From Mesodorylaimus sp. YZB2_4 (Eukaryota; Nematoda; Enoplea; Dorylaimida; Dorylaimidae): 64,000 bases of DNA. The notes beneath the pieces are model-generated. The model saw nothing but the letters and a program-made list of their open reading frames with translations. It did not search any database and had not been told where the DNA came from. Shown in pieces: positions 1 through 11,000 of the stretch. Position 1 is the stretch's first letter, and every line of letters begins with the position of its first letter. The stretch covers positions 1 through 64,000 of the forward strand of contig JASANH010000067.1 of assembly GCA_030248295.1 (NCBI GenBank), given 5' to 3'. The position numbers were made by a program, and so were the translations under genes.

Positions 1-30
1 TTTTTCTTGATTAGGAGTGTATAATCAATA

Positions 31-122
31 CTTTCGTGTGCAGAAAGTTTGTGTTGTTAAGGTGCATTGTAATGTAATAATTAGAAGGCACCTTAACAAC
101 ACAAACTTTCTGTACACGAAAG
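31..122. repeat. Near-perfect 35-bp inverted repeat (hairpin)
   Basis: The arms at 31-65 and 88-122 are reverse complements with one difference, which would be a G-U pair in RNA. They are separated by a 22-nt loop. The whole unit could fold into an uninterrupted 35-bp stem. It may be a small foldback element, or a small-RNA precursor if transcribed. No gene lies next to it in the window. Confidence 0.85.
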
Positions 123-1859
123 GTTATCGTCGGATTTGCGAATTGTGGTGTTATTGCCGTTGCCATCGCCTTATCTCGACAATACATATTGCTGATGGTG
201 AGTTCATCGATAAAAGTCCTTATGTACTGACTCTCTGCGTTTTAGGGCTGCAGGATGCGCAACAAACAGCACCTGTGCTGTATTAAAACGGATTCCAGTT
301 CACCTGGACGGTTTTCAGCCATCAAGACCAGACCTTCAAGCGAGAAGAGCTTAATCTTAATCATCATTTGGCCTATTACCATATCGACTCTGTCCTCAAT
401 CGATGAAAATTTGCCCGCTAATGTCTTCGATCAATGCAAAACGAACTTTCGGTTAAATTTGATCTCTGGGTTTTAATGTCTTTGTTGAACCGCGCTATTA
501 TTTATTCAATGTATTGGATTAATGTCATTTCTTGTGTCATCTCACGTTCAATCATCTGAAAGACGAAACAATACAAATAGAATACTGGGCTGGCACGACA
601 CGAAATTTACAATAGCGATATGCTATGACGCCTGACAAAGTCTAGCATATCATACCATAGATAATTCTACTGCTACCATCAAAAGCCCCATGAACCCTAC
701 AGCAGGATGTCTTAGAACGCAAAACAAAATAATGAAAATGGTAATCACTAATCTGGCACACGGCTACCACTTTGCTGTGAGTAGATGAGAGAACATATTC
801 GGCATTGCTGGGGAAACACATTCTTGTCAATAATAAAATGGCCGCCAAATTAATCCGTATGCTGGAATGAAATTCAAAAGACCGTTCCAATTTGACTCGG
901 CAGCTCCATGAAACAAAAAAAATTTCTTTGTCTTGAACTTCGAACCCATCTAGCAAATTTTGTCCATAAGCCGAGGATCGATGCATGAAATAAACAATTA
1001 CCTTCCGAAATCTGCATTTTTGTGGAAATTTTAGTATGATGTAGGCAATGTGGGAGGAGCAAATATTTTCAACAAACGAAAATATCGAAAAGCACACATA
1101 ATTAATCCGAATAAAACTATTGCATTTTTTTAGCAAGGATATTTGAGGAGCGGCCGCCGGCGCTCACAGCAGACAGCCGAACAAAAAGTGCGGGAAGGTT
1201 GAATTTTGCGCGCCGATTAGGTGGTTTTTGTGTTCGGGCGGGTCGTGACAATGTCCGATCCACTTATTTTTGACGCGGATGGTCTCATTTGAAAGCCTAT
1301 CTCTTTTTACATGTAATGTATGAAAATAGAGTGCTTTTTCGCTCAAATGCATGAATGAGATGAATTTTAGTGAAATCTCTTGGATGAACTTTTGTGTTTG
1401 AGATAATTTTGTCAATTATAGAAAGAGGCTGTTTCATGCAAGATATCATGGGTTTGTAGAGAAAAAGGTGCTCTTTTTCATGAGCTGCGCCCGAATCTTT
1501 TTAACTGCATATTAGTCGAGCTATAAGGGTTTTTTCGAAACCCACATTTTTTAAACACCAAAAATTTTTGAACGGGTCCTGTTCCATGAATAGTGACCTT
1601 GCCGCGCAATGATTATCGTTTTCGTGGTCCCCATGGCATCTACTTTCGAGATATTTAATAATATAGAGAGGTCATTTTTCAAGGTTGGCCATTTTTTGGT
1701 CGAATTAGTCGATTCTTACAGACAGTGCCTCTTAAATGGCTTTTGCCATAAACCACACAGCTGCATATGGTCAAAAATTTAATCGGCTATATGAATTTAC
1801 CTGCGGTTCGTGCGAAAGAAATGGCGCATTACGATTTTATTCATGAGAAAACCCCTCTC

Positions 1860-1876
1860 GGGGGGGGGGGGGGGGG
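1860..1876. repeat. Poly-G tract (17 G)
   Basis: An uninterrupted run of 17 G follows an A/C-rich segment. Such runs vary in length and are error-prone in sequencing. Poly-C tracts of similar size occur at 21824-21838 and 57844-57861. Confidence 0.9.
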
Positions 1877-1970
1877 AGTAGGAAGGGAAGAGGCGCGACG
1901 ATGAGAAAAGCCACGAAGCACCTGTCAGGGTGCGCGAGAAAGAAAGAAAAATGCAAAATTTATGGATTAT

Positions 1971-2053
1971 GGATGAAGTGGGAGTTGAACTTGCACACAG
2001 ATGAACTAATTAGCATCTAACCAAGCGCCTTTTCCCCCTCGGCCACGTCTGCC
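1971..2053 (-). repeat. Degenerate tRNA-like sequence (Ser/Leu type)
   Basis: On the minus strand there is an A-box-like TGGCCGAGGGG, then an anticodon-like ATGCTAA loop, then a B-box-like AGTTCAACTCC, in tRNA order and spacing. The acceptor and T stems do not pair properly. It is therefore a decayed tRNA or a tRNA-derived SINE head rather than a working tRNA gene. Confidence 0.4.
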
Positions 2054-3430
2054 ACTGGCAACTCTGGTGCGATAGGTAACCTCAAGATCAGACGGACATC
2101 GTGTCGTTTCGCTCTCCAGGTTTACTGGGTCGTCACCAGCTTCTCCTATCGTGGTGCAAACACTGACAAATTAGCATTTTATTTTGTTTTGGATGAACTC
2201 CTTGTCTTGGCTGTGCCACGTCTTGTGTCATGTTCGTTTCGCGCTGACGTAAAGACGCGTAATCGATAGGTTCAGAGAAAGACAAACATCCACGCAAGCC
2301 ACCCAGCACTGGGCGGCTCGTGAACGACAACGGCAACTGTAGCCCCCACCCTAGTGTCCATCAGATCATTGTTTGAATATCACGCTCTTTGCGATAAGGA
2401 GCACCTGCCTGAAAATATGTGGCTCCAGAAATTGCCGAAAATCGAGGCCTACACATTTCCTTTAAAGCGACAGAGATTGCAAAATCCGCTTGGAAAATGT
2501 GTTTTTCTCCCCGTGGCTTCCATGAACTTAGTTGGTGAGCAGATCTGCCCAATTTCCAATTGGTCCTGGTCGGGCAACTTGAACCTATAAAATATACTTA
2601 CTTGAAATTTGATCTTCTGTCGAGGAATGTGCTATTTTTGTGTTACAGTACATATACTCTGCTTCTAGTTTTCAGAACTTGATCAGTACCACAGTGGATT
2701 CATTACACCGAAACTGTGGTATCACTGCAACTTCACTGATCCTTCTTATGTGCGAGTATGTTGAATTAGCGTCAGTGCTTTGTCGAGCGTAAACAACGCT
2801 GAGATAAAAGTGAGCCTTGCCACATTCCACATTTGACCCTGGTGGCTTCGGCCGAGGAGAAAAAACAAAGTGTTTTTTACATTTTGCTTACAGACATAAC
2901 ATTTTTCCATGAGGTGTGCCTTCGGCTGACAATGCATCGTAACTTTCCACACTGTTCTGCCACCCGAAATGACTTTGTAACGAGCACCTACAACGACTAG
3001 CTCATTTAGGTCATAGCAACGGTCAAAGGTAGATATTTGCTGTTCTCGCTCAGCCTCTCCTTCAAGGCGCATAAACCTTGATAATCGTAGATACTGCGGA
3101 AATCTTTTTTACGGCATAAAATTGGTAGGAAACTAATCCAAAGCGTGATTCCTGACGAAGCCTAAAAAACCTAAAACATTTGAAAACGTCATTTCGAATT
3201 CCGTTGAAACGAATGAACCCTTCGACCCAGCATCAGGTGGCAATGAACATTTTAGTGGGTTATTATTGAACAGTAAAGTGTGGTTGCCGTGCGACCTGTT
3301 TTTCCACTGAAAGAAAAAAAGGCCATCTAATAAGGTTTTATCATTGAAGAGCGAGGCAAGAAGGGGCCATCTTCCAGTTTCTCGACGGACACATCATCTG
3401 ACCGTAAGCCTATCTCTGAAGGCACGAAGG

Positions 3431-4815
3431 ATGGCCGCTTCGTGGAAACTGACGTTGGGCCTGTTCGCCGTTCTGTTGGCTTATCTGTGTTTTGGCGGAT
3501 GGCTGTTTTGGTATTGCGAGAGAGATAACGAGGAAGCGTATAGATGGAAACTGAAAACGCTTTATGAAAACATAAGTATGTCTGCGAAATATGCTCTATA
3601 TTGACTTATGTATCAGCTTTGTTTGAGCGAGAGTTTAATTACCCTGAAATGGTTGTTTGCCTTGGGACCCCCAAGCAAAGGCAAGTGTGATACTTCTTTT
3701 CTTCTACTTTTTCCAGTGTGATACTTCCCCAAAACCATACCTACGCCCACTGCCTTTTTTCTTACAATTTTTTGTCTCGCGTGTTTGTGGCATTTTTTGA
3801 CATGACATAGAAACAGACAAACTCATTTCAGCTGCAACGGTTAGAAATGGCTGTGTCAACGTGAGCCAAGTTTTGGACTATGTACAGACGATCATGCGCA
3901 GAAAAGACTTGGACATCAGCGGAAATTCGACCGATGCCAAGTGGGACTACGCTGGCTCCATGTTCTTCAGTTTCACCGTTGTGTCTACGATTGGTACGTA
4001 TGGAAATTTGACTTTGACTTTGGGACTTAGGGATTGTGATCCAGTAAACGTGCCAGTTTACATACAGGAGGAGGGAGTATTGTTTAGGTTACGGGGCCTT
4101 GGCTCCTCTGACTCAATCTGGCCGAATCGCCTTCATGTTCTATGGCTTGATCGGAATCCCTCTCTTCCTGACCCTATTGAACAATATCAGTGAGCACAGC
4201 AAGCAGTTTCATGCCAGACTTTGGGAGAAGCACACGAAATGGCACAACTTCTGCTCTTGGATTTTTTACATCTGTTCGGCCTTATCCCTCTTCTTCATCC
4301 CATCGGGAGTGGTGGCCCACGTGGAAGGATGGTCGTACGTTGACTCGGTCTACTTCGCGTTTCAAACTCTGACGACTATTGGTAAGCACATCGGACGACG
4401 GCGACTGTTCTTATAAGGGCTAGTGATTTTAGGATTTGGTGATCTGGTGCCCGGTGTCAAGCAAAACACTTTTCCAAAGGCGTATCGGGTGTTCATCGTG
4501 ATTTGGGTGATCCTAGGGCTAGCTTACATGTCAGCCTTGATGAGCTTTTTGTACAATTTGGACTCGAAAGTTCTGCAAGCCTTGGTTGGCTCGAAACAGG
4601 CCAAAAAGGAAAAGGTTGCCAAAACACAAGTTGTGCAAGCCAGCGATCGGCAAGCGAAGTGGGCATCGGATTATCAGGAGCAGGTCGACGAGATCATCGT
4701 GCATCATTTCACTAGATCACAATTTGTTTTAGGCCCTCGCGAGTGTTGTAGCAAAGAAAAAGTTACGGTTCGAGGTATAAACTCAGCAACGTTGTGGATT
4801 CCTCCCAGCGTCTGA
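3431..4815 (+). CDS. Two-pore-domain potassium channel (K2P/TWK family)
   Basis: Four exons join in frame: 3431-3575, 3832-3993, 4088-4381 and 4433-4815, about 328 residues. The protein shows the K2P layout M1-P1-M2-M3-P2-M4. M1 starts near residue 5. The first selectivity filter is TIGYG and the second is TIGFGD; both are split by introns between T-I-G and the following codon. M2 contains the GRIAFMFYGLIGIPL stretch typical of the family. It would form a dimeric leak channel for K+ in the plasma membrane. The C-terminal tail is short and basic, with a run of Lys. The start was chosen because it gives M1 directly; an in-frame Met lies upstream at 3344. The last exon reads to the stop at 4815, but a further 3' intron cannot be excluded. 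The subfamily is not assignable by eye. Confidence 0.9.
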
Positions 4816-5814
4816 TGTGCAGGATTACGTGGATCTCATATTGGCAGATGTCTTACATATTCAGATGTATATACGCGATTATACACATCATATATATGTA
4901 TATATACAGCATGTACTGCTGATGTACTCGAGTTATCGGCACAGGAAATCATTTAGTGGATAGTGTGCCCTGGCACCCAGGTGTGCGCATAGTGATAATG
5001 CGGTAAACATAAAGGTTTAGCACAAGGCTTTTCAAACTATCCAAACATCGTAAATGCACATATGTAGGCAATGCACATGCGGGGAAAATTATTATTTTTC
5101 AAAAAAAATTAACTATGCGTTACTTAATGTATATTTCAGGAAATGGGACGGAGGCAGAATTATTCGAGGGGAACACATTTTCCCATTAATTTCTTGACAG
5201 AAATATGCGCCGACCTCTTCAATGCACATGTTCCGTTCTTGACTCTCTTCATCGAAAACATCGCGGCAGGTTGTCTCCAAAAACATCACGCATGCTGTCC
5301 AGACCCTCAGTTACCCCGATGACATGTAACCAAACGGGTCAGAATTAAAACTGTGCTTCTTCTTGCTTCCCTTCGACAGCGCGCCATGGTGAAATGCGTG
5401 TAGAGGAGCGGACGTTGACGAGTCTATGTCCAAGGCTTTTATTGGCTACATTGGCTTTGGTTAGCTAAAAGGTGCAGGAAGTCAATACAAAAGAAAACCA
5501 TACTACAATCTCGTGTGTGCACACTCCATGTCAGTGCAATGGAGTGTGTGAGTGGAAGATTTCAAATCGCGCACTTATCGGGGTAATTGGACGTATCCCC
5601 ACCCAAGAAAGAAGGACTGTCCAGATTCCACGGCAGTGTGAAGATTCAGATCAGGTCGAGATGCATGTTCTGCGTTGCAGGAATTATTTATTATGGTTGC
5701 GTAGTGGGATTTCTGCGAAGGCAGGAAAGCTATTAGTCAATAGCTTGCTGGCTCTTTTCTCTTGAGCACCTCAACATCAATGCGCATCGGGTTAAGGTAT
5801 CAGACTGATAAGTA

Positions 5815-5880
5815 AGTAGGTTGAGTGGTTCGGCGTTCGTCTATCTGGTGATAGACAGCGGTTTGTGACCTCGCAGACTT
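5815..5880 (+). repeat. tRNA-like segment, possible SINE head
   Basis: An A-box-like TTGAGTGGTTCGGCG is followed by a 7-bp perfect anticodon-arm-like hairpin (GTCTATC/GATAGAC). A B-box-like GGTTTGTGACC lies at the right distance. No acceptor stem is visible. A tRNA-derived SINE is the likeliest reading. Confidence 0.4.
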
Positions 5881-6485
5881 TTGCTCGGCAGGCCGTGGGT
5901 GATGCCGTGCAAAAGCATCTGGTACTGCCTATGTAGATTCTCCGTATGCTTCCACACAGCCCAGTGTAATAGGCATGGACTATGCGTGTAGCATGCTCTC
6001 TGGCCTCTTGGCGCACTGGTTCAGAGAACTGGTCCGCCTCTTCTAATCGCAAGTCAGGGCCAACACGAGCCCGAGGGCGAAACCAAGGTCGAGGTCGAGT
6101 GTTGCAGGCATCGGTAGAGAACTCGTCTAGAGTTGCTGGTCTGGACTTACTCTGTGAGCACTTCGAGCTCAGGTCCGTCAGAGAACCTCTTCGACGGCCG
6201 GCACGTGCGGCTGCTATCCGAATTGCGATTCTTCATGGCCCTTGTAGTGTGGGACAGTAAAGTGTATTACAAGGTGTCCGTGGACTGCGTGGGTTGGTTC
6301 CTGTGGCTTGAGCCATCCTCTGGTCAGCCCTAGTCTGTCCTAGGGCGAGCCAAGGATTTCACCAGCTTCCGACATTAGCGTCCCGATGTGGCCGCTATTG
6401 ACGCGCTGTGAATATTATCTCCCCGTCTTATTGACCCAGGAAATCGTAGTTTGCAGTGTTCCCTTGGGTGCATATTGTGATGATG

Positions 6486-6519
6486 GAAACAGAAACATTT
6501 TGCAAAATGTTTCTGTTTC
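6486..6519. repeat. Perfect 34-bp palindrome
   Basis: The 17-bp half-site beginning GAAACAGAAACATTTTG is followed immediately by its exact reverse complement, with no spacer. It lies far from any recognised gene. Confidence 0.9.
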
Positions 6520-7986
6520 TTCTACACCACATCAGCTTCTTGGCTGGCGGCTCTGGTAGCGGCATTTGGTTGTTGGAAAGCATAGTTCCAAAAGATATCC
6601 GAGCCCATGCTAAAGGGTAGAAAGAAGACGTCTGCTTTCGCACTATGCATTTTCTGTTGATTTTCTCAAATGATCGAATTATTTGATGTCTATTCGCTTT
6701 GGGAGCGCCCATCAAATGTTGGATGGAAAGGCGCAAAAGCTACGCGGATTAGGTGCTCTGCAGGAAATTTAGTTCTTGCTTGCTGCAAGCAGCGCTTATT
6801 TGACGCATCGCATCGAACTATACTTTAAGCTAAGATCGCCAGCATAGCATGCTAGGGCTTTAAAAAACTACAAGTGCATTTGCTCATGATATATGGTATC
6901 CGTACCTGCTTTTACCAATACTGGATGATTGCTTGCGATACGGCTTCGGTTCCTTGTTAGCTCCCGACTAAAACGAAGGGAACTCCCGCAATGGACTCGT
7001 TACACTCACACATATCGAAGAGCAAGCATGTGAAATGGAACTTTTATTGACCTACTGTATGTACGGCATGTCTCAAAACATCAAGCTTCTGCAAATTCTG
7101 TCTGATCGCAGAACTGATACCCGCACATACTTTGAGAGTAATCCCCTATTTGCCCACTGCCACTTTAAAAAGCGGATCCTTCGTTGCATGACGCCCCTTT
7201 ATCAACTTTTGTTATCACCTTTTCCATGCTGTCACATCAACTCTCTACTGTACGGCAGCATAAGCAGCTCAAATAGGAGAGTGCGGGTCCATGCGCAAAT
7301 ATGAACCCGTTCATGCCTTTGTGTCGTGAGAGTTTGCTCGCATTGTATGTAGGGATTGTGGTTCATTTCGAGCTTCTCAAGTTCCAAAGTCAATAAACCC
7401 CACAGCTATTTGTCTCATGCAAGACTAGGCCTTCTACCACCACTCAGGCTGTGGGTTCTGTCTTGATTTAACAGTAAAAGTGGGCATCAATTCTCAACGT
7501 TAGACAAACGTGGGCCTTTCCTTGCCACACCATTTATGCTCCATTTTGAATTTCCGACATGTTCTGCTGGTTTACGTTTTTCGACGTAAAGCCATTTCAA
7601 GATAAAATCCAACAAAAAATGGTTTCAAAGCGCGTTTGTAAAAACAGCAGAAAAAAATGAATAAGGCCAAAACGAAAAGTCCATTTTTGCATTTAACACG
7701 CATCATGTCGGTGCTCCTTGCATGTGCCTACGTCAGGAGAGAGAACCAGTTGTGTAAATTGAATGTTAGACGAGGCGGCTGTCGCTGTCGGCTAACGTGT
7801 TCTGGCATCCGTTCTACTGTGCTAGTGTGCTTTTAGGACAGCTAGTTCATTGACTGCCACGATTAGCCTAGCTGGATTGGTCGTCCTTATGTCACATTGT
7901 TAATTTAGCTGTGTGGCCATCGTTTTTGTCTTTTTTATTCGTCGAAAGATTGACTGCTGATGTTGTTGACTGACTAGGCATAGGCA

Positions 7987-7992
7987 TATAAA
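7987..7992 (+). promoter_or_regulatory. TATA box of the aminopeptidase gene
   Basis: TATAAA lies 58 bases before the predicted start codon, consistent with transcription starting about 30 bases upstream of the ATG. Confidence 0.5.
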
Positions 7993-8049
7993 CGATGCTC
8001 ATGCAACTCTGAACCAGTTTGCCACCGTCTGCTGCCAGTCTAGCTCGAA

Positions 8050-11000
8050 ATGACTTCTTTGCGGCTATTAGGGTTTTGTGTAGTTTTCTTGCACCTTTTT
8101 CTGGCTAACTGCGCGAATGGGAAAGTGACCGATGCGCCGAAACGTCGGTCATTCGGGCAATTGCCGACGACATTGTTCCCGACCCGGTACCGCCTTTCTA
8201 TTCAGCCCTATTTTCCTGCTGATGGTATTTCTTATTCTGATGATCGTAATTTTACATTCGATGCTAATTTGACCATCTCCATTTCCTGCCTGGATGACAC
8301 AGACAATGTCACCATTCACATGAACCAGATTGAATTGGACAAGGAGACCATTCGACTGGTGGATGTGCAGGCAAAAGAGCGCGTTGAAGTGTCGAATTAT
8401 ATCTACGACAATGACACTCAGCAGGTCGTATTTCCAACTAAAAAAAGTTTGAAAGCTGGAAAAGACTACGACTTGCATTTGACTTATCGGGGAGTGTTGG
8501 ACGCGAATGCATTAGCTGGATTTTATCCAAGTAACTATGTGGAAAATGGGCAAACCAAGTAGGTGCATCGGCATTCATTATAGCACCCATATGCATTTCT
8601 AGTAGCACTGGAACAAGGCGGCCAATGCATTTGTTGCTGAAAGTTGTCTTTCAATTTTAGATGGCTTGTAGTGACGCAGTTCGAGCCTACCGACGCTCGC
8701 CGTGTCATACCATCGTTTGACGAGCCCTTTTACAAAGCTGCATTCGATGTAACCGTCATACATCCCACCTCCATGAAAGCATTGTCCAATGCAATGGAAG
8801 AGAAAACGGAAAACCTGGGGTAAGCTGTCGAACGTGTGGGAGTACAGGAATATAATATTCATATGACGAAGTGCGCGTCCCACTCAAATATGGGGTGTCA
8901 TGCGCGTTGGTCTGTCACGACAGGTGGTCTGATCACGATGCTATATCGCATCTTTGGTGCCCATAAGCAGATGTAAAGCACTGGAACACAGCGGTTACTT
9001 GGTGTGATGAGGATGTAATTGCCTTAGGATGTTCGTCAACCAGTTGGGCACCAGCTGGGTTGAAGTACACAGTAGAGCTAGGTGTGCGGTGGCTACTCAT
9101 GAATTAGGTTTGTTAGTTGTATCCTGGGGTTACCTAGTCGCAATGAAGCCCAGTCTTCTGATTCTAGTGCTTTGAATTTGTCTAGCGCCCCGAGTAATAG
9201 CCTGAACAAACACTTTGAAGCCGCATAAAAATAGCGAAACTAGATTTTGTGTTCATAGCTTGGCCGACCCCCGCATCATGAAAGGTGTGAATATTTTCTA
9301 AACTGTAGTTTAAAGATTACTTTCAAAAAAGTTATACGCAACTCTAGGCTTCATTACTGGGAGCTTGCTTGACACTCACGACCGGATTTGATCGGATATC
9401 TGATCCGATCCGATCCGATCCGAAAAATCATCATCCGAAAATTCGGATCGGATCATCCGATCCGAATTATCCGATCCGAAGTTCCGGCAAATTGTGTTCA
9501 GAAAACCGCATGCAAACAACCTATTTTTATAATTTTTCTCCAACCGCTCTGTAGTGTAATGAATGAGACGAGATCAATATCTGCATTGATACTTCCCTTT
9601 GTTCTGCTCACAAATAGAGTTACAAGTTATCTTGTCGTTGATATTGTTTGAGACCAGAGAAAACATGGATGACTCAGATTTTGCAAATAGTTTGGAGTTA
9701 GTCGACAGAAATATTTGTGAGTGAGGAGTGGAAATATCCGTTTTTATAAAATAGTTTGAAGTTATGGCCACAGTCATTAATTTTTTCCCAACATTTTTTT
9801 GATGTTAGCCATCATGAATCAAAGCAGGCACCACAAAAACCAAGTTCTCCTAAACTTACCAGTTCAGTATTGTTGCATGGCCCTGGTCGCCTTCGATACC
9901 TTTTTATCCACTAAGTGGTTATAAATGAGTTTCGTTTTCATATTTTTGATAAGTTGGCTTATCACCTATTCGAGCCCTACAGTATGCTGATCCAGACGCT
10001 CAAATTAAGCAGCTAATTCAGCTTTTCTGGTATCCTACAGCTGACTTGCGCAAGTTGTTTCAGTCCACCAGACCTGCCTTTGTCAATAAAATAATCATAA
10101 GTATCGTAACAGACAAATTTCTTTCCGCGCTTTAGAAACCTCCGAATCAGCCCCCCATTAGGATAGCTCAGGACTCCCTGTTCCTTGTTCCTACATTGAC
10201 GTTTGCTGGGTGCCAGAGGTAATTGTCAATTTTCCTTTTGATCAACCTTTGCAAGTTGCTTCTGGTCATTAGGCCAAGTACCACAGCTTTGATAAATATA
10301 GTAGGTGTTAGCCACAGATATTCTGCCAAAATATGAAATTTCTGAGCTCGGGATCTTCCCCTCAAGTCCACCAATGTGATCTGTGACACACGCCCAGTTT
10401 TCGGCTATGTCCATGTCCCCTGCTAATCAAAAATCCATATATATTGAGTTCATCAATGTTACAAAATGCATCAGCCTTTCCTAACCCACGCCTGTTGATG
10501 ATCCCAATCAGCAGGATTTTGGTCTTTGCTCGTTTCAGTGTTGCACCTGACGCTCGTTTGTCCATATCGTGGGCATGGAAAATTCGTTCTATCGATTTAG
10601 AACATGCAGTCAGCAAGTTAGTGTCATCTGCGTAATTGCCAAGTTTTCATTCGCGTCCTACTTAATTTTCCACGTCCCTAATATCTTTCTCCTTGCGTAC
10701 AAAAAATTTTGTGACTGTCTAAGCAGTCAATTATGAGCAGCACGGATCCGATTTTAATAGGTTGTAAAGTATTCAAGAATCCATGATGAGTTGCGTTGAT
10801 AGTGCCATGGCGCCATGATAATAAGTACTGTTGCTTATCGTGGGAGCGGTGTTTCGAAAAAAGTTGATGCGTTAATGATTTTTTAAAAAATTACAAGTAT
10901 TTCACGTGATCCGATCCCATACGATCCGATCAGAAATTTTTCCCATCCGATCCGATCCGACAAACCCCCATCCGATCTGGTCGTGACTTGACACAGAGTT

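Larger units (their letters stand above)
123..3430. other. Non-coding stretch upstream of the K2P channel gene
   Basis: I found no exon series with matching splice phases here. Longer open frames, such as 642-1136 and 2746-3072 on the minus strand, match no family I recognise. The stretch holds a homopolymer G run and a tRNA-like sequence, listed separately. The last few hundred bases probably contain the promoter of the potassium channel gene, but no clear TATA box is visible. Confidence 0.5.
4816..8049. other. Intergenic DNA between K2P channel and aminopeptidase
   Basis: No coding exons are recognised. It contains AT dinucleotide microsatellite-like sequence near 4860-4910, a short 10-bp hairpin near 5520-5548, a tRNA-like segment near 5815-5880 and a perfect 34-bp palindrome at 6486-6519. 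The last 70 bases hold the likely core promoter of the aminopeptidase gene. Confidence 0.5.

Noticed and set aside
642-1136. 164-codon open frame on the minus strand
   Set aside because: It is A/T-biased, has no recognisable motif, and overlaps another chance frame; no splice partners were found.
1971-2053. Functional tRNA-Ser gene
   Set aside because: A and B boxes are recognisable but the stems do not close.
5520-5548. Short 10-bp hairpin
   Set aside because: Arms this short are expected by chance in a window of this size.
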